This document shows positions 25,476 to 33,777 of a DNA stretch of 64,000 bases, one piece after another; position 1 is the stretch's first letter, and each line of letters starts with the position of its first letter. Below the pieces are notes generated by a model. The model did not search any database. It saw only the letters and a program-made list of their open reading frames with translations, and was not told the origin of the DNA. The stretch spans positions 251,263 through 315,262 of the forward strand of contig NZ_LMGK01000020.1 in the NCBI RefSeq assembly GCF_001427125.1. Reading direction: 5' to 3'. Source of the DNA: Pseudomonas sp. Root562 (GTDB lineage Bacteria; Pseudomonadota; Gammaproteobacteria; Pseudomonadales; Pseudomonadaceae). The position numbers and the translations under genes were made by a program.

Positions 25476-25497
25476 CAGGCCGCCGAACGGCGGCCTG
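25476..25497. terminator. Perfect hairpin after the DUF2242 gene
   Basis: Ten-base perfect arms CAGGCCGCCG / CGGCGGCCTG around AA, 29 bases past the leftward DUF2242 gene. Read leftward it is followed by AATTAAAAAAG, without a U-tract. On the other strand the T-run precedes the stem. A terminator role is plausible but not typical. Confidence 0.45.
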
Positions 25498-25525
25498 GCT
25501 TGATCTGTATCAATGTTTGCAAATG

Positions 25526-26365
25526 TTACTGGCCAGTAACCGGCATCGCCTGAATCGGCTCACTTGGCGCAGGCAAATCGCTGGGGTTGGCAGGCGGCGT
25601 GATGATTTGCGCCTCAGGGGCGGGTTCCGAAGCCGGGGTGGTGGTAATCGGTGCGGCCTCAGGCGGCGGTGCTACCGGTTCAGAAGCGGCTGGCGCCACT
25701 TCAGCGGCCTTGGGTGCCTCGGCCGCGGGTGCAGGCGCTGCGGCGGCTTCCGGGGCCAATGATGCCGGTACAGCCTTGGGCTCAGGAACGCCCAGATCGG
25801 TTTTCGGTTTCTCGGTAATGTGCGCCGCTTCCTTTACTTCCTTGGGCAGGAACAGCTCGACCAAGGCAAAGAAACGCTCGTAGAACTTGGCGGAAGTCAC
25901 GGTTTCGCTCGCGACCTTGACCATCGAGTCGTCCGACGAACCGATCGGCATCGACACCGACCCCAGCACGCCGACACCAAGACTGGCGGAGTTGTTGGTT
26001 TTCTTCAGTGCGTACTGGTCTTGCAAGGCGTTGGCGAACACCGTGGCGTGATGCCCGGCGCTACCATCTTCGGCACAGACCACACTGAAACTGATTTCCA
26101 TGTGGGTCTCGCCGGTCTGCTGGAAGCTCTTGTGCCCGCTGACCAATTTCGGATCGCTGCTGGTGATGATGTAACCCTGGCTGAGCAAAGCCCGACGAGC
26201 GGCTTCACAGGACGCAGAATCGGTCACCGGATAGTTGCGGGAAAATGTTCCGGAGTCGTCGAAATTCTCATGCTCATAGATGGCGGTCTTCTTCGACGAA
26301 CAACCGGCAGCAGTGGCCAGCAGCAACGCCAGCCCGACAACCCGCATGGGAAATGATTTAAACAT
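25526..26365 (-). CDS. DUF2242-family lipoprotein
   Basis: 279 aa. The lipoprotein signal peptide has the lipobox TAAGC (Cys22), so the protein is lipid-anchored. Residues ~30-185 form the DUF2242 domain (ENFDDSGTFSRNYPV, CEAARRALLSQGYII). The C-terminal ~95 residues are a disordered Ala/Pro/Glu-rich tail that may span toward the cell wall. Function unknown. Monocistronic, downstream of ppiD in the same direction but separated by a strong terminator. Confidence 0.8.
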   Translation of the reverse strand: MFKSFPMRVVGLALLLATAAGCSSKKTAIYEHENFDDSGTFSRNYPVTDSASCEAARRALLSQGYIITSSDPKLVSGHKSFQQTGETHMEISFSVVCAEDGSAGHHATVFANALQDQYALKKTNNSASLGVGVLGSVSMPIGSSDDSMVKVASETVTSAKFYERFFALVELFLPKEVKEAAHITEKPKTDLGVPEPKAVPASLAPEAAAAPAPAAEAPKAAEVAPAASEPVAPPPEAAPITTTPASEPAPEAQIITPPANPSDLPAPSEPIQAMPVTGQ

Positions 26366-26510
26366 TGAACATCCTGAGAAAAACGGTTCGGGGCGTATTG
26401 TGCAACAGATCGATGCTTAGCGGCGCAACGATTGTGTCTTAAAACAGTTACAGGTGTGTTGACTCCGATATTTGGCAAACGTCCCGCGCGTTCGTCGTTG
26501 CAGATGTAAC

Positions 26511-26543
26511 AAAAAACCCCGACCTTTCGGGGCCGGGGTTTTT
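26511..26543 (-). terminator. Terminator of ppiD
   Basis: Stem AACCCCG(A)CC / GG(CC)GGGGTT with A- and T-runs on both outer sides, so it could stop transcription both ways. Read leftward it ends in TTTTTT. Confidence 0.85.
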
Positions 26544-26566
26544 GTGAGACTCAACTCAAACCTGGA

Positions 26567-28438
26567 TCAAAAACGCTTGATCTCGGCCTGGCTTTCCAGC
26601 TGCTTGCGATAAGCCGCGAAGTCTTGCTGGCCTACACGCGACGCGAGGAAGCGACGGTATTGAGCCTTCTCTTCTTCGGTAGGTGCTGCTGCTTCATTCA
26701 CGCCATTGAGGCGTACGATCACCAGGCTGCCATCAGGCAGGGTCACGCTGCTGAACGTCGGCTTGTCCTTGCTGGCAGGCTTGGGCATGCGGAACAGCGC
26801 TTGCAACACAGCAGGGTCTACCCCTTCCTGAGCGCGGGTCGCCGCTTCAGTCACTTTCCAGGTCTGACCATCGATCGCCTTGTCCAGCGCAGTCTTGCCA
26901 TCGCGCAGACTGACAATCAACTCCTCAGCCTTGGTCTTGGCAGCAGCACTGGCGTGTTCTTTGGTCAATTGCACTCGAATGGCAGCTGACACTTTTTCCA
27001 GCGGCAGTTGCGCAGGCTTGAGGTGTTCCTTGGCACGCAGCACGATTACGGTTTCCGGATCGAGCTCGATGGCGGTGCTGTTCGCACCCTCATCCAACAC
27101 TTCGGGGCTGAACGCAGCCGTGACTACGGCACGGTTGGCCGCAATGCCTTCACCACCTTCACGGCCGAACGGCGCGGAGGTGTGAACGGTCAACTTCAAG
27201 TCCTGCGCTGGCTGGGCCAGATCGGAAGCCTCGAACGAAGCGTCTTCCAGTTGCTTGGTCGCCTCGACGAAACGCTGCTCAACCTGCGCGGCCTTCAGCT
27301 CACGGGTCAGCTTGTCTTTCAGGCTGGCGAGCGTCGGCACTTCAGGCGCTTCCACACCCAGCAGCTTGATCAGGTGAAAGCCGAAGTCGGTACGAACCGG
27401 CTCGGAAACCTGGTCCTTGTTCAACGAGTACAACGCTTTTTCGAATACAGGATCGTAAACGCCAGGACCGGCATAACCCAGATCACCGCCGTTATTTGCC
27501 GAACCAGGATCCTGCGAGAACTCCTTGGCCAGCGCTTCGAACTTCTCACCCTTGTTCAGGCGTGCCTGGATCTCGTCAATCCTGGTTTTGGCCTGAGCTT
27601 CGGTAGTCTTGTCGTTCACTTCGATCAGAATGTGCGCAGCCCGGCGTTGCTCGGACAGGTTCGCGATTTCTTTCTGATACGCCGCTTGCAGGTCTTCGTC
27701 CTTGACGCTGACCTGATCAAAGAAAGAAGCCTTCTTCAACTCCAGGTAATCGATGATCACCTGATCCGGCGTCATGAATTCCTTGGCGTGTTCGTCGTAA
27801 TACGCTTTGACTTCGTCGTCAGTCAGCTTCACCGCTGCCGGGTCGGCCTTGATGTTCAGGGAAGCGAAATCGCGGGTCTGTTTTTCCAGACGGGCGAAGG
27901 CCATTACCTGTGCATCCGTGACGAAACCACTGCCCGCCACACCGGCGCGCAACTGACCGATCAGCATTTCCTGAGCCAGCATCTGGCGGAATTGCATACG
28001 GCTGTAGCCCAGTTGGCGAATGACCTGATCGAAGCGCTCTGGACTGAACTTGCCATCCACCTGGAATTCAGGGGTTTGCAGGATGACCTGATCCAGGGCC
28101 GCTTCGGAGAAAGCGAACTTGGAGCTTTCTGCGCCTTGCAGCAGCAGTTTGCGATCGATCAAGCCTTTGAGAGCCGATTCGCGCAGCATTTTTTCGTCGA
28201 GCAAGGAAGCGTCGAAATCCTTGCCCAGCTGTTGCATGAGTTGACGGCGTTGCATATCGACCGCCTGACTCAGCTCGTTCTGGCTGATTTCTTCGCCGTT
28301 GACCTTCGCCGCTTCATTCTTGTTGGTCGTGGCCTGAAAAATGGCGTCGAAACCGGTCAAAGCCATCAGTGCAACGATGACCCCGATAATGGTCTTGGCA
28401 ATCCAGCCTTGTGAATTGTCCCTGATATTCTGCAGCAT
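26567..28438 (-). CDS. ppiD: Periplasmic folding chaperone PpiD
   Basis: 623 aa, the normal PpiD length. A single N-terminal membrane anchor (residues 13-35, IAKTIIGVIVALMALTGF) is followed by a SurA-like chaperone region and a parvulin domain (ISEQ-type RRAAHILIEV, then SQDPGSANNGGDLGYAGPGVY near residues 290-335). Anchored in the inner membrane with its bulk in the periplasm, it helps newly secreted outer-membrane proteins fold. It lies at the end of the conserved tig-clpP-clpX-lon-hupB-ppiD order. Confidence 0.95.
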   Translation of the reverse strand: MLQNIRDNSQGWIAKTIIGVIVALMALTGFDAIFQATTNKNEAAKVNGEEISQNELSQAVDMQRRQLMQQLGKDFDASLLDEKMLRESALKGLIDRKLLLQGAESSKFAFSEAALDQVILQTPEFQVDGKFSPERFDQVIRQLGYSRMQFRQMLAQEMLIGQLRAGVAGSGFVTDAQVMAFARLEKQTRDFASLNIKADPAAVKLTDDEVKAYYDEHAKEFMTPDQVIIDYLELKKASFFDQVSVKDEDLQAAYQKEIANLSEQRRAAHILIEVNDKTTEAQAKTRIDEIQARLNKGEKFEALAKEFSQDPGSANNGGDLGYAGPGVYDPVFEKALYSLNKDQVSEPVRTDFGFHLIKLLGVEAPEVPTLASLKDKLTRELKAAQVEQRFVEATKQLEDASFEASDLAQPAQDLKLTVHTSAPFGREGGEGIAANRAVVTAAFSPEVLDEGANSTAIELDPETVIVLRAKEHLKPAQLPLEKVSAAIRVQLTKEHASAAAKTKAEELIVSLRDGKTALDKAIDGQTWKVTEAATRAQEGVDPAVLQALFRMPKPASKDKPTFSSVTLPDGSLVIVRLNGVNEAAAPTEEEKAQYRRFLASRVGQQDFAAYRKQLESQAEIKRF

Positions 28439-28502
28439 GCGTCCCCCATAAACGGTTGAACTTCAAAATTAGGCAACCGTGGAGCGTGGGTAGAATCCGG
28501 AT

Positions 28503-28532
28503 AGAAGAAAGGCGCATCCGAGGATGCGCCTT
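28503..28532 (-). terminator. Terminator after hupB / tRNA-like gene
   Basis: Perfect 11-base arms AAGGCGCATCC (28509-28519) / GGATGCGCCTT (28522-28532). Read leftward it is followed by TCTTCTAT. It closes the transcript carrying hupB and the tRNA-like sequence. Confidence 0.75.
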
Positions 28533-28540
28533 CTCGTAAC

Positions 28541-28618
28541 TGGCGGAGCGGACCGATGACTCGAACTGGCGAGCCTCGGTGTCTCGGACCGGCGACCTGC
28601 CGACTGGACTACCGCTCC
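28541..28618 (-). pseudogene. Degenerate tRNA-Asp-like gene
   Basis: 78 bases. The acceptor stem is intact (GGAGCGG pairing with CCGCTCC, then G and an encoded CCA), as are the D-arm start TAGTCCAGTCGG and a TTCGAGT T-loop. These match Pseudomonas tRNA-Asp (recalled). The centre has diverged: the anticodon loop reads CCGAGAC, giving GAG in place of GTC with C instead of the invariant T33, and the T-stem arms GCCAG / CATCG do not pair. It lies 53 bases after hupB and before a terminator. It is probably a decayed tRNA or a tRNA-like RNA. Confidence 0.65.
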
Positions 28619-28671
28619 GCTGCCAGGTCAGGCTTGACCCCGACCCGGATAGGCAAAAACCTGAATCAAAC

Positions 28672-28944
28672 TTAGTTGACAGCTTCTTTCAGTGCTTTAC
28701 CGGCTTTGAAGCCTGGTTTTTTGGCTGCTGCGATTTCCAGTGTCTTACCGGTCTGTGGGTTACGACCAATGCGAGCTGGACGATCAGTTACGGAGAAGGT
28801 ACCGAAACCAACCAGAACAACAGAGTCGCCAGCCTTGAGAGCGCCAGTGACGGATTCGATTACAGCGTCCAGCGCACGGCCAGCAGCAGCTTTCGGGATA
28901 TCAGCGGATGCAGCGATAGCATCAATCAGTTCCGACTTGTTCAC
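28672..28944 (-). CDS. hupB: DNA-binding protein HU, beta subunit
   Basis: 90 aa, full-length HU. It shows MNKSELIDAIA at the start, the GFGTF turn and the DNA-clasp RPARIGRNPQTG. It bends and compacts DNA as a dimer. Located directly after lon, as in other pseudomonads. Start is ATG with an AGGGG-type site upstream. Confidence 0.96.
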   Translation of the reverse strand: MNKSELIDAIAASADIPKAAAGRALDAVIESVTGALKAGDSVVLVGFGTFSVTDRPARIGRNPQTGKTLEIAAAKKPGFKAGKALKEAVN

Positions 28945-29093
28945 TCTAAGTCCCCTTATATCTATTTGAGTATGATTCTAAGTTTTTTTGGTGAAAGCAA
29001 AAACGTGTGCTGAATGGCCTACAGACACTTAAGAGCCGCTTTATAACAAGGGCTCTAAAAAGCTGTCAAGGAAGCCCCCCAGGCAAATACGTA

Positions 29094-31490
29094 CTAATGC
29101 GTGCTAATTCTTTCCTTGGAATCGGACTCGCGTTTTTCATCCTTCGCGACAATCTCCGGAGCCACATCCGGCAAGGGCTCCGGCGCGTATTGCAGCGCAA
29201 TTTGCAGGACCTCGTCAATCCATTTAACCGGTTTAATCTGTAGATCCTGCTTGATATTGTCAGGAATTTCCTTCAGATCGCGAACATTCTCTTCCGGAAT
29301 GATCACTGTCTTGATTCCGCCGCGGTGAGCGGCGAGCAGTTTTTCCTTCAAACCACCGATCGCCAACACTTGCCCGCGCAAGGTGATCTCACCGGTCATG
29401 GCCACGTCCGCGCGCACAGGAATGCCGGTCAATGCCGATACCAGCGCCGTGCACATGCCTACGCCGGCACTAGGACCGTCTTTAGGCGTAGCCCCTTCCG
29501 GCATGTGGATGTGAGTGTCGCGCTTCTCGTGGAAGTCCAGGGGAATGCCCAGGCTCTTGGCACGGCTACGCACGACCGTCAGGGCCGCAGTGATCGATTC
29601 GACCATTACGTCACCCAACGATCCGGTTTTGATCAACTGCCCTTTGCCGGGCACGACAGCAGCTTCGATGGTTAACAACTCGCCACCCACCTGGGTCCAC
29701 GCCAACCCGGTCACTTGACCGATCTGATCCTGTTGCTCTGCCAGGCCGTAACGGAATTTCCGTACGCCGAGGAAGTGCTCCAGATCGTCGGCAGTAACCT
29801 TCACCGAGAAGCGTTTTTCCAGCGCATGCTCTTTGACCGCCTTGCGGCAGACTTTGGCAATCTGACGTTCCAGCCCACGCACACCGGCTTCGCGAGTGTA
29901 GTAACGAATGATGTCGCGGATCGCTTCGGCGTCAAATTCCAGCTCGCCTTTCTTCAAACCGTTGGCAGTGATCTGCTTCGGCGAAAGATACTTGACGGCG
30001 ATGTTGATTTTCTCGTCTTCGGTGTAGCCCGGCAGACGGATCACCTCCATCCGGTCCAGCAGTGCCGGCGGAATGTTCATCGAGTTCGAGGTGCACAGGA
30101 ACATCACATCGGACAGGTCGTAGTCGACTTCCAGATAGTGATCGTTGAAGTTGTGGTTCTGCTCCGGATCGAGCACTTCCAGCAACGCCGATGCCGGATC
30201 GCCACGCATGTCGCTGCCCATCTTGTCGATCTCGTCGAGCAGGAACAACGGGTTGCGAACGCCGACTTTCGTCATCTTTTGAATCAATCTTCCTGGCATC
30301 GAACCGATGTAAGTCCGGCGATGACCACGAATTTCCGCTTCATCGCGTACACCGCCGAGGGCCATGCGCACGAATTTGCGGTTGGTGGCGTGTGCGATCG
30401 ACTCCGCCAGCGAGGTTTTACCCACGCCTGGAGGGCCGACCAGGCACAACACCGGACCCCGAATCTTCTTCACCCGCTTTTGCACGGCGAGGTATTCGAG
30501 GATGCGTTCTTTGACCTCTTCCAGACCGTAATGGTCGGCATCCAGAATGTCTTCTGCACGCGCCAGGTCCAGTCGAACCTTGCTCTGCGCCTTCCACGGC
30601 ACCTGAACCAGCCAGTCGATGTACGAACGAACCACGGTCGCTTCCGCGGACATTGGCGACATCTGCTTGAGTTTGTTCAGTTCGGCCGTGGCCTTGGCCA
30701 GTGCGTCCTTTGGCAAGCCGGCGGCATCGATGCGCTTTTTCAGCTCTTCGACTTCGTTGTGGCCTTCGTCGCTGTCGCCGAGTTCTTTCTGAATGGCCTT
30801 CATCTGCTCGTTCAGGTAGTACTCGCGCTGACTGCGCTCCATTTGCTTTTTGACGCGACCACGAATGCGTTTTTCGACTTGCAGCAGGTCGATCTCGGCA
30901 TCCAGCAACGCCAGAACGTGCTCGACCCGGGCCGACAGATCAATGATTTCGAGAATTTCCTGCTTCTGCTCGATTTTCAGCGCCATATGCGCGGCCATGG
31001 TGTCGACCAGGCGCCCGGGTTCGTCGATGCTGTTGAGCGACGACAGGACTTCAGCCGGGACTTTCTTGCCCAACTGCACATATTGTTCGAACTGCGACAG
31101 CAAGCTGCGGACAAACACTTCCGACTCGCGCTCTGGCGCGTCAACTTCGTCGATCAGCGAGACCTCGGCACGGCAATGGCCGTCCACTTCGCTGAAGCGC
31201 TCCACAGCGCCCCGCTGCTCGCCTTCGACCAGAACCTTGACAGTGCCGTCAGGCAGCTTGAGCAGCTGCAGGACGGTAGCAATCGTACCCACGCGATAAA
31301 GCGCGTCTTCACCGGGATCGTCGTCAGCAGGGTTTCTCTGAGCCAGCAGAAGGATCTGCTTGTCGCCCGTCATCGCGGCCTCGAGGGCTTCGATGGATTT
31401 CTCGCGCCCCACGAACAGCGGGATAACCATGTGCGGATACACAACGACATCACGCAATGGCAGGAGAGGCAATTCGATGGTTGTCTTCAT
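29094..31490 (-). CDS. lon: ATP-dependent protease Lon
   Basis: 798 aa. The N-terminal substrate-binding domain starts at LPLLPLRDVVVYP. A coiled region leads to the AAA+ module with Walker A GPPGVGKT and Walker B FLLDEIDK. The protease domain has the catalytic serine in PKDGPSAGVGM, with the Lys partner further on. It degrades misfolded and regulatory proteins in the cytoplasm. The start at 31490 (MKTTIEL) has GAGGCG upstream; the open frame continues into a region without coding character. Confidence 0.96.
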   Translation of the reverse strand: MKTTIELPLLPLRDVVVYPHMVIPLFVGREKSIEALEAAMTGDKQILLLAQRNPADDDPGEDALYRVGTIATVLQLLKLPDGTVKVLVEGEQRGAVERFSEVDGHCRAEVSLIDEVDAPERESEVFVRSLLSQFEQYVQLGKKVPAEVLSSLNSIDEPGRLVDTMAAHMALKIEQKQEILEIIDLSARVEHVLALLDAEIDLLQVEKRIRGRVKKQMERSQREYYLNEQMKAIQKELGDSDEGHNEVEELKKRIDAAGLPKDALAKATAELNKLKQMSPMSAEATVVRSYIDWLVQVPWKAQSKVRLDLARAEDILDADHYGLEEVKERILEYLAVQKRVKKIRGPVLCLVGPPGVGKTSLAESIAHATNRKFVRMALGGVRDEAEIRGHRRTYIGSMPGRLIQKMTKVGVRNPLFLLDEIDKMGSDMRGDPASALLEVLDPEQNHNFNDHYLEVDYDLSDVMFLCTSNSMNIPPALLDRMEVIRLPGYTEDEKINIAVKYLSPKQITANGLKKGELEFDAEAIRDIIRYYTREAGVRGLERQIAKVCRKAVKEHALEKRFSVKVTADDLEHFLGVRKFRYGLAEQQDQIGQVTGLAWTQVGGELLTIEAAVVPGKGQLIKTGSLGDVMVESITAALTVVRSRAKSLGIPLDFHEKRDTHIHMPEGATPKDGPSAGVGMCTALVSALTGIPVRADVAMTGEITLRGQVLAIGGLKEKLLAAHRGGIKTVIIPEENVRDLKEIPDNIKQDLQIKPVKWIDEVLQIALQYAPEPLPDVAPEIVAKDEKRESDSKERISTH

Positions 31491-31600
31491 GATTTCGCCT
31501 CTACGGCGGCCATAAGGCCGGAAACAGATGGAAGTAAGCTTGAAACCAAGATGGGGGCAGCCTTGAAAAAAAACAAGCACAAAGACTGTGTAATAACATG

Positions 31601-31629
31601 CAAAAAGCAAAGGGGCCCGAAGGCCCCTT
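31601..31629 (-). terminator. Terminator of clpX
   Basis: Stem AAGGGGCC / GGCCCCTT with a TTCG loop (on the transcribed strand), followed by TGCTTTTTG. It lies 23 bases past the clpX stop. Confidence 0.85.
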
Positions 31630-31651
31630 CTTTGTACCGGCTGCGTGACGC

Positions 31652-32935
31652 TTAGGCGTCTGGCGCGGCCTTGGCAGCAGGCTCACTGTTTTCATAGATA
31701 TACAGTGGCTTGGACTTGCCTTCTATAACGCTTTCATCGATCACTACTTTACTCACCTCGGACTGCGAGGGGATTTCGTACATAGTGTCGAGCAACACAC
31801 CTTCGAGAATCGAGCGCAAACCACGAGCGCCGGTCTTGCGTTCCAGTGCGCGCTTGGCAACAGACTTCAGCGCGTCGGTACGGAACTCCAGGTCTACACC
31901 TTCCATCTCGAACAGCTTGGCGTATTGCTTGGTCAGAGCGTTCTTCGGCTCGGTGAGGATCTGCATCAACGCAGCCTCATCCAGCTCATCCAGCGTAGCG
32001 AGAACCGGCAGACGACCGACGAATTCCGGGATCAGGCCGAACTTGACCAGATCGTCAGGCTCGACTTCACGCAGGGATTCACCAACCTTCTTGCCTTCTT
32101 CCTTGCTGCGCACTTCGGCGTTGAAACCGATGCCGCCCTTGGTGGAACGGTTTTGAATAACCTTTTCCAGACCGGAGAACGCACCACCGCAGATGAACAG
32201 GATGTTACGAGTGTCAACCTGCAGGAATTCCTGCTGCGGATGCTTGCGACCACCTTGCGGCGGAACGGAAGCGACCGTGCCTTCGATCAACTTGAGCAGG
32301 GCCTGCTGCACGCCTTCACCGGAAACGTCCCGGGTGATCGACGGGTTGTCAGACTTGCGCGAGATCTTGTCGATTTCGTCGATGTAGACAATGCCCATCT
32401 GGGCCTTTTCCACGTCGTAATCGCACTTCTGCAACAGCTTCTGAATGATGTTCTCGACATCTTCACCCACGTAACCCGCCTCGGTGAGGGTGGTTGCGTC
32501 GGCGATGGTGAACGGAACGTTCAGCAAGCGGGCCAGTGTTTCGGCAAGCAGGGTTTTACCCGAGCCTGTCGGGCCGATCAGCAAGATGTTGCTTTTGCCG
32601 AGTTCGACGTCGTCATTCTTTTTGTCACGCTGGTTCAGGCGCTTGTAGTGGTTGTACACCGCTACGGCCAGAACCTTTTTCGCACGTTCCTGACCAATCA
32701 CATACTGATCAAGGATGCCGCTGATTTCTTTAGGCGAAGGCAATTTATGCGCGCTGCTTTCGGCCTGTGCTTCCTGCACCTCCTCGCGGATGATGTCATT
32801 GCACAGGTCGACGCACTCGTCGCAGATAAAGACCGAGGGGCCGGCAATCAATTTGCGCACTTCATGCTGGCTTTTGCCACAGAAGGAGCAATAGAGCAGC
32901 TTGCCGTTGTCCTCGCCGTTGCGGGTGTCAGTCAT
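31652..32935 (-). CDS. clpX: ClpXP unfoldase subunit ClpX
   Basis: 427 aa, standard length. The N-terminal zinc-binding domain uses C16, C19, C38 and C41. The AAA+ domain has Walker A GPTGSGKT and Walker B VYIDEIDK, then the pore and ClpP-docking regions. It unfolds tagged substrates and feeds them to ClpP. The start at 32935 (MTDTRNGEDN) matches the family; an upstream ATG would add 11 atypical residues. The gene is 113 bases downstream of clpP. Confidence 0.96.
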   Translation of the reverse strand: MTDTRNGEDNGKLLYCSFCGKSQHEVRKLIAGPSVFICDECVDLCNDIIREEVQEAQAESSAHKLPSPKEISGILDQYVIGQERAKKVLAVAVYNHYKRLNQRDKKNDDVELGKSNILLIGPTGSGKTLLAETLARLLNVPFTIADATTLTEAGYVGEDVENIIQKLLQKCDYDVEKAQMGIVYIDEIDKISRKSDNPSITRDVSGEGVQQALLKLIEGTVASVPPQGGRKHPQQEFLQVDTRNILFICGGAFSGLEKVIQNRSTKGGIGFNAEVRSKEEGKKVGESLREVEPDDLVKFGLIPEFVGRLPVLATLDELDEAALMQILTEPKNALTKQYAKLFEMEGVDLEFRTDALKSVAKRALERKTGARGLRSILEGVLLDTMYEIPSQSEVSKVVIDESVIEGKSKPLYIYENSEPAAKAAPDA

Positions 32936-33048
32936 TCGTTCGATCCAAATCCGATAGGCTTGCAACACAAGATGAAGGCTATTGCGGGCTTTTTCAAGCC
33001 CGCCGCTGATCAGACGCGCCGACCAAGCCTATTTTGAGCTGCTTATTT

Positions 33049-33684
33049 TTAAGCTGGGCGCTGGTTGATCACTTCATCGATCAAACCATATTCCTTCGCA
33101 GCTTCTGCACTCATGAAGTTGTCGCGGTTGGTATCGCGCTCGATTTCTTCCAGAGTGCGACCGCTATGCTTGGCCATCAGCGTGTTCAGACGCTCGCGGA
33201 TGAAGAGGATTTCCTTGGCATGGATTTCGATATCCGAAGCCTGGCCCTGGAAACCGCCCAGTGGCTGGTGAATCATCACACGCGAGTTCGGCAGGCAGTA
33301 ACGCTTGCCTGGTGCACCGGCCGTCAGCAGGAACGCGCCCATGCTGCACGCTTGACCGATACAGGTGGTCGATACGTTGGGTTTGATGAACTGCATGGTG
33401 TCGTAGATCGACATGCCCGCTGTCACCGAACCGCCCGGGGAGTTGATATAGAGATGGATGTCCTTGTCCGGGTTTTCCGCTTCAAGGAACAGCAGTTGCG
33501 CACAGATCAGGTTGGCCATGTAGTCCTCTACCGGGCCAACCAGAAAGATCACTCGCTCCTTGAGGAGGCGCGAGTAGATGTCGTAGGCGCGCTCGCCACG
33601 AGCGGACTGCTCGACAACCATCGGGACCAGACCGCCTGCGGCCTGGATATCAGAGTTCTGCTGAATATACGAATTACGGAACAT
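33049..33684 (-). CDS. clpP: ClpP protease subunit
   Basis: 211 aa serine protease that forms a double heptameric ring with ClpX. The catalytic triad is S114 (GQACSMG), H139 (MIHQP) and D188. Full family length with a short N-terminal propeptide. It lies between tig and clpX; a 28-base palindrome separates it from tig. Confidence 0.97.
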   Translation of the reverse strand: MFRNSYIQQNSDIQAAGGLVPMVVEQSARGERAYDIYSRLLKERVIFLVGPVEDYMANLICAQLLFLEAENPDKDIHLYINSPGGSVTAGMSIYDTMQFIKPNVSTTCIGQACSMGAFLLTAGAPGKRYCLPNSRVMIHQPLGGFQGQASDIEIHAKEILFIRERLNTLMAKHSGRTLEEIERDTNRDNFMSAEAAKEYGLIDEVINQRPA

Positions 33685-33723
33685 GCTCTGCAGTCACTCC
33701 CAAATAGTTATGTCTTGAATACG

Positions 33724-33751
33724 CATAAGCCAGCTCGAGAGCTGGCTTATG
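33724..33751. terminator. Perfect palindrome between tig and clpP
   Basis: Thirteen-base arms CATAAGCCAGCTC / GAGCTGGCTTATG around GA, 27 bases after the tig stop and 40 before the clpP start. It lacks a U-tract on the tig strand, so it may be an attenuator, an RNA-processing stem or a protein-binding palindrome. Confidence 0.5.
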
Positions 33752-33777
33752 GTGTGTGCTTCTTAGCGCAAAAACAA

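Noticed and set aside
27008..28414. 468-codon rightward open frame
   Set aside because: Lies wholly antisense to ppiD; its length comes from the GC-rich codon pattern of the true gene, and it lacks a ribosome site and any recognisable domain.
29715..31655. 646-codon rightward open frame
   Set aside because: Antisense shadow of lon with no start signal; the lon protein is complete on the other strand.
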